Source of the DNA: Nipponacmea schrenckii
Taxonomy: Eukaryota > Mollusca > Gastropoda > Lottiidae
Direction of reading: 5' to 3'
NCBI GenBank assembly: GCA_030562195.1
Contig: CM060203.1
Coordinates: 10,120,208 to 10,184,207 of the forward strand
Length of the DNA stretch: 64,000 nucleotides
A model generated the notes under the pieces. The model did no database searches. It worked only from the letters and a program-made list of their open reading frames with translations, and was not told the origin of the DNA. Of this stretch, positions 1 through 10,354 are shown one piece after another (within the stretch, counting starts at the first letter, position 1; each line of letters starts with the position of its first letter). A program made the translations under genes and the position numbers.

Positions 1-2290
1 TCGACAGAATTTGTTCGGGAGCTGTAGAGTGTAATTATGGACCTTTTTCCTCGGGTTACCTTTTTTTATTTTCTTTGTTACAATATATATAGGATGTTCG
101 AGTGCTAATCGCTCGATCTGAAATTTACAGGATATATAGAGACTGTCACAGCAAATAAGAATGTCTCATCAGAAATTTCGAGTCACTTCCGGTTTGTGCG
201 TGGGGATTCCGGTTTTTCAAAATCACTTTTTGCAACTCTGTGTCCGGTGTAATAAGCAAATGTTAACAAAACCAGTACAGATTATCTAAAATAAATAATT
301 TGAATCACCTAAGAAGATAAAAAATAAATTGAAAGTCACGCATGCGGCGTTACATGAGAGTGGCGCATTTTAGCTAAGTTTTATCCGATTTGTATGATTT
401 TGGTGTCTATTAAAACCTTGTTACTTTATCTAAAACTTGTTGTTAACAGAATTTCGATTTTCGAATTAACATCCCCATTTAAATTTTTGAAAACTCAAAA
501 GTCTATATTGAGTGATCTTCAATGACCCTGGAATTTTTAATGTATGTTCTTGACCTCAGCACCCATAGGTATGCTATGTTTGGTTGACAAACTTCCGGTT
601 TTATAGGCTTCTCGAAATGAACATTTTTGGACAACTGTATCTCATTCTCTAACATACACAAAGAGTTGAGTTTTACAAATTATCAATGCCCATTTGGTTT
701 TATTATTCCCCATCAATATGGATTTCATAATCAAAAAAATACTTGATTTTCTCTTTTAAACGATGTGTGACCAAATTAAACAAAAATTCTATAGAATGGC
801 AATTTGTTTTAACTATGTTTTATGTGTCATGTATGTATTTGTTTAAAATTACAAATAGGTGGGGCGTAAATGAATTAATAAATAAAATACATTACAAGTT
901 AATCTAATAATGTACTTTTTAAAATTTATCTATTTATTTTTAAAAATTGTAAAAGACAAATATAAAATATACCTCCATTTATAGCAGTGAATTCGCAAGT
1001 TACAAAACCGCAAAAAAAAAAACCCTAAAAGATTTGTGGTTAACTGTCGTATTCAAAGCATAGTGCAGTACTCAGCTCTAGTCATATATTTAAAACTGTT
1101 ATTGTACAATATGATGGATCAATACATTCCCCACCCCAACATAATAGTCCAAAAACGCCTTACTTTATTATAAGTCCCGATGTCAAACATTTTGAACAAA
1201 GGATATTTTAACAGGCGAATTGTTAAAACCTTAATATTTGATCATTTTAGAATATTCAAAACTATATGCATACTGCAATTCAAAAGCAAACAACTTTAAC
1301 AAGAACAATATCCAAGATAGTACCTGATTGTGATATCTATGTCTTGGTTGTACGTGTAGTTGATAATATGTGCGCTATTTCAAACAAAGTACACAATTTG
1401 CTGACGTGTTATAGAAGCCCAAAAGTTGAATATTATAAGGAATTGAAGTGCTGTTACTTTAGTTTGCTGGATCTGTAGCTTCGTGAGAAAGGTTTTATGT
1501 AGTCGTTTACAATATGTTTTTATGTAGTCCATTGCAATGTGTTCGATATTCTTTTTGCACTACGTTTTCGTCTCATTTGACAGTCATAAATGGTCAGATC
1601 CAGCTTCCCTAATATTTGTCGACCTCTGTTAACTCTAGTCTGATAAGAAAATAAGGTCAAGATGGGATTAAGTCACAGGGTCAGAAATAAGGGCAAGTTA
1701 TTTACAATACTTAAGTAGAATCAGTGTTATTTAGCGATAAAAAGCATTGACTATCTCTTGTCATCATGCTATTTAACATAGAATTAAAAGATTCGTTCTT
1801 TTTTATGATACCTTGATATGAGGCTTTTATGACTAAACGTAATAGGGATATGGTTCTCGCCCTTATACCTAACATATCATAGACATATGATTTTGTGATA
1901 CATAACGTGATAAAGATATGCGACTTGAATAAACAGCATCTGAGATTATGGTGTAAGAACCAATAAACAAAAACCAAAAACAAGCTGGCATAAACACTAT
2001 ATGTGTTACACACATACCGGTTTAAACACTACGAAATAAGATATTTCCGAATCCATATCGTGTCTTAGGTCTTAGAAAAAAGTATAATGTTGATTGAACT
2101 TTAGTCGGTTTTGAATTTTTCTTATTAAATTATTTTCAACCCAAAATAAAAAAGTTTCTTTCATTAAAAAGCTACTTGAAATGGACAAAGAATAAATTTG
2201 CTTCCTTCTTCCCTTTTTTGGTGAAGGGCAGTGGTTATAATATCCCTCAGTATTTTTAATTGAATAAACTCAATAATGCATTTTCACTCT
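1..2290. other. Upstream region without a recognised gene
   Basis: AT-rich DNA with no exon-like segment that I can support. The short open frames here (around 1266-1478 plus and 1711-2013 minus) have no domain, splice context or protein-like composition. At about 1492-1545 there are two imperfect copies of a roughly 25-bp unit (core tttatgtagtc). Just before the mucin start, tttacag at 2290-2296 is a plausible splice acceptor, so an untranslated 5' exon of that gene may lie somewhere in this stretch. Confidence 0.5.
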
Positions 2291-2313
2291 TTACAGGACA
2301 GACAACAACAAAA

Positions 2314-5300
2314 ATGAAACTGCACACTTCTTTTGTCTTTATATCTGGTGAGTAACTTTAGTTGATGTAATTCTTTGCCACAATCATTGTTCAGCACATG
2401 AACAGATATCTATGAAGTAGAAATTATTCACAGAAATAGGATTATTTTAAGTATTTAAGAAAATTCAGTATATATGTTACTTTTCACAATATTTAGTAAT
2501 TTTTCATTACTTCAGTCCTTTACCTTCTTAACGTAATAAACGCATCAACCACAAGTGAATCACCTCCAACCGCATCAAGCGAGGAAAGTTCTATGAATGA
2601 GTCCACAACTCCATCGTCTACAGATAACAGTGTGTCAGATGTAACAACGTGTGGCGACATTACAGACCAGGCCACAAATGACGGAGTGACAAGTAATAAC
2701 GGAGAAACAGATCACACAAGTAATGGAGTAACAAATCAGACACCATCAACAGATGGAGTGACAGATCAGTCACCAAATGACGATGTTACAGTTGAGACCA
2801 ATGGTAACGGAGAAACAGATCAGACAACAGAAGTCGGCGTGACAGATCAGTCAACTAATGACGGAGTAACTGACCTGCCGAGTGATAACATAGTAACCAC
2901 AGGTACCGGAGAAACAGATCAGACGACAGAAATTGGGGTGACGGATCAGTCAACTAATGATCGAGTTACTGATCAGACAAGTGATAACGGAGTAACAGAT
3001 AAAACTACAGAAACGGAGAAACAGATCAGAACAACAGAAACGGAGTGACGATCAGTCAACTATGACGGAGTAACTGATGCAGTGATAACGGATAGTAACC
3101 ACAGGTACGGAGAAACAGACAGACAACAGAAATCGGGGTGACAGATCAGTCAACTAATGACGAGTAACTGATCAGACAAGTGATAACGGAGTAACAGGTA
3201 AAACAACAGATAACGGAGAAACAGATCAGACAACAGAAATTGGGGTGACGGATCAGTCAACTAATGATCGAGTAACTGATCAGACAAGTGATAACGGAGT
3301 AACAGATAAAACTACAGGAAACGGAGAAACAGATCAGACAACAGAAGCGGAGTGACGGATCAGTCAACTTCTGACAGAGTAACTGATCAGACAAGTGATA
3401 ACGGAGTAACAGATAAAACTACAGGTAACGGAGAAACAGATCAGACAACAGAAGTCGGAGTGACGGATCAGTCAACTACTGACAGAGTAACTGATCAGAC
3501 AAGTGATAACGGAGTATCAGATAAAACTACAGGTAACGGAGAAACAGATCAGACAACAGAAGTCGGAGTGACGGATCAGTCAACTACTGACAGAGTAACT
3601 GATCAGACAAGTGATAACGGAGTATCAGATAAAACTACAGGTAACGGAGAAACAGAACAGACAACAGAAGTCGGAGTGACGGATCAGTCAACTTCTGACA
3701 GAGTAACTGATCAGACAAGTGATAACGGAGTAACAGATAAAACTACAGGTAACGGAGAAACAGATCAGACAACAGAAGTCGGAGTGACGGATCAGTCAAC
3801 TACTGACAGTGTAACTGATCAGACAAGTGATAACGGTGTAACAGATAAAACTACAGGTAACGGACAAACAGGCCAAACAACAGAAGTCGGAGTGACGCAC
3901 CAGTCAACTACTGACAGAGTTACTGATCAGACAAGTGCTAACGGAGTAACAGATAAAACTACAGGTAACGGAGAAACAGATCAGACGACAGAAGTCGGAG
4001 TGACGGATCAGTCAACTACTGTCAGAGTAACTGATCAGACAAGTGATAACGGTGTAACAGATAAAACTACAGGTAACGGACAAACAGGTCAAACAACAGA
4101 AGTCGGAGTGACGCATCAGTCAACTACTGACAGAGTAGCTAATCAGACAACTGATAACGGAGATAAAACCACAGGTGAAGGTGTAACAGATCAGACATCA
4201 GATGTCAGTGTGACGGATCTGTCAACAGCTACAACAACTCCTACCACCACGACAACGACACAATATCCATCGAAAGATCCAATTCTTGGTAAGTTCACAA
4301 TTAAAAAAAAGGGTACATTGGTTATTTTCGAATACTCCATTCGTTTAAATGGTAGATACTTAAACGTGCATAGTGCAGTGCTCAAAATTGCAGATCTTTC
4401 AAATTACCGATTCAGTACATCCTAGATTGTCTGTAATTGTGTCATGTCAGCAATACATGATGAAGAAGATAATTATGTTATTTCAAAAATGGCCCATTTT
4501 CGCACTGACATAGAAAATGTTTATCATAAATATACAAAAAGTATCAGGCATCATGACGAATCAATATAAAAAAAATATTATGTAAATGAAAATATGTCCA
4601 GTGAGCACAATAAGAAAATGAATATTTAATCACCTTTCCAGGAAGATTAACGTAACTGATAGCTAATTATACTAAATTCCTATTAATTAACGTAGACAAA
4701 AGTCCATGTTTCAGATTTACTGTGAAAACAAAAATGTTCGATATGGTAGCACAAATTCACACCGTAATGAATTTCCATTTCAGACAATGCTGTGTTCAAA
4801 TTTGATATGGATATGAAAATTGAAATGGAGTTCTCTGCATTTGATTTAAACCATTTCTATTTATTTGTAAGTAACTCTTAATTTGTCTCACATGCAAAAT
4901 AATAAAGTTATCATTCCTCTCACGTAACGAATCACGAAGTGATAAATGTTTACAGCTCAATGTAAGTAGTAGCAAATCGGTCCTCGGGTTCGATTTACTA
5001 TGAGTGATAAACCTTCTGCAAAGTTATACTGAATTTGTATACTCAATACACTCGTTTTTTTTTAGATACTTGGAACGATATATAAATCATGTGATAAAAG
5101 TTTGTGTAAAGGCTTCGAAATTATAAGTGCAAGGTTAGTATGTCTAAATTGTTAACACTTTTACACTTAAAACTATATGATATTTTAAAATATGTCAAAA
5201 AACAAACTGTTGAGAAACACAAACCAACCTTACATGCAACAGATCTCGAAAACTACATTTAAAGGGACACGATCATATATTGCTCTCAGACAAGGGAAAT

Positions 5301-8300
5301 TATCTTAGACTATTCAGTTATAATTCACAATATAACTTAGCCTTCAAATTCATTTGCATCCATAATTATCTGCGTTTGTAGAGTACATTTTTAAAAACGA
5401 TCCCCCGATAATACAGACGCATTTTAAAAAAAATTTGACCACAAATAGTAGTTAGATGTTGTTAGAACTATTTCAATGTAAGAACATCAATAGGATTTCT
5501 TTGGTAGCGAAGATAATGTCAATATGTTTAATATGTATTTCAGGCCGGGAAGTGTGATAATCAAAGGTATTCTATCCGCTAATGCTAATAGCTTTAAGAA
5601 TGAGAATAAATCAGAAAGTTTAGAAACTCTAAAATATACCTTTACAAACGTGTCAGAGACCAGCTACAATAATAGTGATATCAACGTGACAAACGAATCT
5701 CCTTGTAAGTAAAGTATTTCTATTTATTTTGTATTTGTTTGTTAGTCGATTTGTAAATAATCTGTTATTAAAATTAAAGGTCTGAAAAGTAAAAATGATA
5801 AAAATGATCTATCCTGGATCATGCCGAATGTTTCGTAAGTTTCGGACGTCTTAAAACAATTGAAACGTTTGGTCTTACCTGGCCTAAAACACTCTGAGAA
5901 ATTTTACACTCTGTGAACGATCCCTTTCAATTTTAACGAATAATAAGATTACTCGTTTTTCAAAAATTAATTTGGACTTTTTATAGAAAAAACACGACTG
6001 TGTTCATATACACTGGAAGGGATTTCAGTTGTTTTCTTCCAATTCTACTTGTTGATTAGTTGTTGTGTATAATTGGTATATGAAATAATGCTACCGTTTT
6101 ACTTTAAACAAGTAATCTTGGAATTTATAAAATTGAGTATGCATTAATTGGATTTGATATACCTGTCATAAGAATATTATTCGGTTGTTATATTTAACTA
6201 TAATTGCTGTATATGGATAGAAAAAAATATAAGATAAAAGCATCACGCCTTTACATTCTATGGGTGCTAGGTATTATATACAAAAAAAATGAATGTTTTA
6301 TGCATAAGAGTGTGTTACACCCGTCTAAAGTTGCATGAATCTAGAGTTACATTGTGCACACTCAAGCCTGAATGGGATATTAAAGGAAAACTACCTCTCT
6401 AATAAACATATTTAGATTCTCAAACGTGGTTAATAAGAGTATATATTCATCAACTTTTCATGAAAATATAGCAGACTGGACATATATTTCGATACAGCCA
6501 CAAAACTAAGAAATTGTTAAAGAAAAAAGAAAATGCGGATAATTCGTTGGTTTATGGATTTGCCGATTAATTTTTTTGTATCGTTATTACAATTGACAAT
6601 TCCAGTAAATGGGGTCATTTATGGTCCAAACTAGACGAGTTATTCAAAAGCGGACCATTTGAATTGCATGACATAAGTTATAATATTGGTTTTTAATACC
6701 ATAGAATACTTTTATCATTGCCTTCAAATTCCAATGAGTAACTCGACGAATGACCTCTCTGCATGACATTTTAATATATATGTCTAATTTGTAGCTTCAG
6801 AGATGGTCAATGATATATGTAAAGCTACCAATGTAAAATGTACCGAGGGATATTATTGTGAATCAAACCGGTGTAAATATAATTGTGAAAAATTAAGCTG
6901 TGGTGAACATGGTACTTGTGAAGCTTTGCACAATAACACAATTTTTAAGTGCAGGTAAGATTGATATTTATCAGTAATAATTATGGCGGAATCTTGTATA
7001 GATGACCATTTATCCAAAATTATAGAAATTAGGCCAATGTATATAAGTCTATTACATTATAGCCGAGTGTTATGGTCAAAACTATGTTTGGGTTACATGT
7101 AAGTAGAATTTTAAGTTTTTGGTCCGTATGTTTCTATCATCAACCATGTTTTCACATTTTAGATGTAACAGTGAGACATATTATTACTACCAAGGAACAA
7201 ATTGTAATGAGAAAGCATTCAAGTGGCAAGTGCTAGTTGGTATCTCAGTAGCCGTTGGATTTGTTATTATCGTAGTAATAGTGATTGCATTCCTATGTTA
7301 CTGCTACAAAATGAGAGTGAAGTATTCCAAAGGAAGTCGGTAAGTCAATAAGTCAACTGAAGTCAGAGCCTTGCTTTATTTTTAAAATACTGCAGGTGAA
7401 ATGACTTCTATCCAAACTGAATCAAATGAATCATTGGTTGGATGGCTTGGTTTGCTTTGCCCATATAGCTGTAATCAAAAAACCATCTGTATTAAGCAGG
7501 TCGTAAGTCATTATTTTTGGCAGGTGCTTTGGTGTGAAGACACCACAGTAATGTTTTTTGCTGTGACAACAATCGAAATCCGACACAATCGATGTCCGAT
7601 GTAATATGAATGAAAGATCGAGAAATTGCAATGGTAAAATTATCCAAGAGGTTAAATGTTAGTATTAAACGTCCTTTTTCATTTGAAGCGTTGTCTTTTT
7701 CAGTTATGCTGACTCATTGAACGATGCATTTGATGCTAGTGAGATGCCACTGACGAATTTTTCTGAAAAACAAGAGGAGGGGTTCCAGTTTTATCACAAT
7801 CAAAATTCAAAAGCTGGAGTAAACAATGGCGTAAGTGTTTATTATATCAACGACATGCAGAAGTAGACGAAGTGACTTTTATTAGCAAGAAAACCTGAGT
7901 TCAAATTTTGGGAACATTACTTCTTGACCAGCTTTGAAGTGGAAAAGAAGAAGTAGCAAATTAGTGTTTGGGGTATTCTATACACAATTACACATACTTA
8001 TTTGGATTAAAATTACCAATAAATAACATTAAAATTTGTATGAACAACAATGCTCTGATAATATAGAAAATAAGGTAGTGTTATTATATTGTACCTTCAG
8101 TGCTTTGGTTTTAGAAATTCGAATGCCTTGTTTTAAACTGAAACAACTCGACCTTTGAACTATTTTTTTACAAGAGCAAATTGATTAGCTCAATCGTCGG
8201 AAACTCGTTACGTGACTGATGTGCATACCGCAATTATTAACAACATCGCTTCATAAAATTATATTTTATTTTTTTTAAAAATTTTTATAAAACAGGTGCT

Positions 8301-8740
8301 ATTTACTATTTTATTTTAATTTAAAGGAATTTTTACCAGATTATAACAATGCACCTGTAGGACGAGGCTACGACAATGTTAGTGGCGGTTTCACCAACCA
8401 GTCTCTTACATCAAGTTTTACTCCTAATCTCGGCCATATCGACCCAAAAGCAGATGTAAGTATAGCAATAGACATCATTTATCAAGAAAAGTAAGGCACA
8501 GTAATGAAAAATAAAGGGAAATAATTAGTTCGTTATGGTGTCGACAAGTCCAATGTTCCAAGGTGCAAGTTGATAACACATCTAACTATACAGAACTTGT
8601 GTCAAAGAACTGTGAAACTATGAGTATTTTGCATTTAACTAAAAAAAAGGTCAGCCTTATTTTCATTTTCTCTCTTTCAGTACTCTATTAAAAGACCAAC
8701 GTTTTCAGCGAATCCTAGAAACACAGGTATTTCCTCATAA
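2314..8740 (+). CDS. Membrane-bound mucin with tandem repeats, SEA-like and EGF-like domains (10 exons)
   Basis: Exons: 2314-2347, 2516-4288, 4784-4866, 5066-5133, 5544-5704, 6795-6954, 7163-7339, 7704-7830, 8327-8455, 8681-8740. All introns are GT-AG, all phases join, and the total is 2772 nt (923 residues plus stop). In order: signal peptide (residues about 1-21, ending before STTSES); a Thr/Ser/Asp/Gly-rich domain with 36-residue repeats to about 580; a SEA-like domain (about 603-706) with the motif ARPGSVIIKG; EGF-like Cys-rich modules (about 716-775); a membrane span (about 782-808); and a tail of about 115 residues with several Tyr. The SEA, EGF and single-span order is that of vertebrate membrane mucins (MUC1/MUC3/MUC17 type). 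These coat the cell surface and, in MUC1, self-cleave at G-S in this motif. Several Asn-X-Ser/Thr sites occur in the SEA region. The repeat exon contains an indel cluster (3007-3350) that breaks and then restores the frame. Family orthology is uncertain; the architecture is clear. Confidence 0.85.
2830..4170 (+). repeat. 108-bp coding tandem repeats (36-residue mucin repeat)
   Basis: About twelve copies of a 108-bp unit lie inside mucin exon 2. Starts of tgacggatca-type units are spaced exactly 108 bp apart, for example 3461 and 3569. Each unit encodes 36 residues built from three related blocks of about 12, each carrying a G/R-V-T/S-D-Q/K core (GVTDQST, RVTDQTS, GVTDKTT, then GETDQTT). Thr and Ser make up roughly a third of the unit, so it is a dense O-glycosylation target in the manner of mucins. 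Copies from 3350 to 4110 are nearly identical, and the 5' copies are more diverged. Confidence 0.9.
3007..3350 (+). other. Indel cluster disrupting the mucin repeat frame
   Basis: Compared with neighbouring 108-bp units, this stretch carries about ten single-base gains or losses, mostly between 3007 and 3165, and one more near 3346. They create an in-frame TGA at 3046-3048. The upstream frame (from 2518) and the downstream frame (from 3352) are the same, so the net shift is zero modulo 3. Uncorrected long-read error or collapsed repeat copies is the simplest reading. A truly broken allele is the alternative. Confidence 0.7.
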
Positions 8741-10012
8741 ACCGTTAGGAATATAATTATAGTTATATTTCCTTGAACATATTTTATATATCAAATATGT
8801 TCCACTATTCCGAATTTAAATTCGACGTTCGGATTCATTATTATATGAATATTATTTTTCTGATGATGGCATTTCATCTGAATCCTTCACTATTCATTGT
8901 ATGACGGTAACTCAATTACAAATATTAACGCTTTACTTACGATAATTATTTAAATTTTACGGCTTTTGGCTAAATTACTCCCAAGAAAGAGTGTAGCCTA
9001 TATTTTCATGTCAGGTCAAAACCTTGAGCTCTTTGGCAAATGTAAGTGTGGCACAGAATTCTCGAGCTAGACTACATGTACCTCTAGTGTTTGTGTTTTA
9101 CGAATCGTTGCGACCTTTCACAGGGCCTTCCCTGTGTATGATCTCAGAAACTTAGTATAATAGGTTAACTAGACCTCTGTCTAAGTCAATGAATCTCTTA
9201 ACGCAGTTAAGTGTCTGTAAAACGTTCTGGCTTCGGGAATGCTAGAATGGGGCAAACAATTTATACCTCAAATAAAACAAATCAAAATATTTCTATTTAG
9301 GTACCTATGAGCAAAGATTGTAAAAGAGTCCAGATCTGAATTACGTTTTACCAGTGTCATAGTGTTTGGGATATCGTCGAATGTTACTTTCAGTGTTGGT
9401 GCTATGTGTGTAAGATTGTCCATTGAATTTAAAGCTCATGTTTTAGTCGATAATTATCTACCAAACGAATATCACTAAATAAATAACACAATATTTTAGC
9501 TAATTGCTTTGGAATAACTAACCATATGTATCAATCTTATGTTGAGCCATTTATTGTTGGAGACATTACAGAAATATTAAGAAAATTTCGAAAATAAATT
9601 TAATTGCATTGTTCACGATCGTAGCACTTTTTAGTGTCAATTTATAAAGATAATGCACAACTATTCAAATTTAGTTGCACGACAAGTTTATTCATTCAAT
9701 TAAGTGTTTCAATTTTTATAAATGTTATACAATAACTTATGTAATGTCAATAATAATTGTAACTTACCTTTTGGTAATTCTATTCCATTTATAGAAAAAT
9801 TATCTTCTCGCTTTTATTTAATGTTATGTATTTTAATCATTTATCGCTCATCTTTAAACGATTGCCAAATTTATATATAATGCTAAAATGCAAATTCGAT
9901 TAAATCGCAATGTGTCATTTATAATGACAATGAATTAAAGTAATATTGTACATAATGTTATATATATTTTTTAGAAATTTTACATATGTATCATTAATAA
10001 TATATTTTTGAA

Positions 10013-10018
10013 AATAAA
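10013..10018 (+). terminator. Likely polyadenylation signal of the mucin gene
   Basis: AATAAA about 1.27 kb after the mucin stop codon. It is followed within 70 bases by T-rich and GT-rich sequence (tgtgagggcgtgtgtgtg), as expected of a downstream element. Other AATAAA-like strings lie earlier in the UTR (for example near 9590), so the end used is not certain. Confidence 0.5.
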
Positions 10019-10346
10019 ACTATTTCCATACTGTGTTGTATTTGAAACTTGTTTTTCCTTGGTTGATATTGTGAGGGCGTGTGTGTGAAAGGGGAGGGTG
10101 AGGGGGCTGTGATCGTGTGCGTGATACTCACAGATATATAAAAATTGATTTGTACTAACGTATGATAACTATCATTAACTATTAGTATAATACTTGCAAG
10201 AACAAACTAATACGGACAGAAAACAAATTAAAATAGTAACAACATCTTACACACGATAACACAGAATGGTACTTCATAGGATTACAAATATATCAACTAC
10301 AACGAAACTAATACTCTAAATTAAGCTAATACATGTATTAACAAAG

Positions 10347-10352
10347 TTTATT
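10347..10352 (-). terminator. Possible polyadenylation signal of the PGRP gene
   Basis: AATAAA on the minus strand, only a few bases after the TAA stop at 10357-10355. The 3' UTR would be very short, so a later signal may be used instead. Confidence 0.4.
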
Positions 10353-10354
10353 GT

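Noticed and set aside
3040..3360. Programmed frameshifting in the mucin repeats
   Set aside because: There are about ten scattered single-base changes without a slippery site, so error or decay is far more likely.
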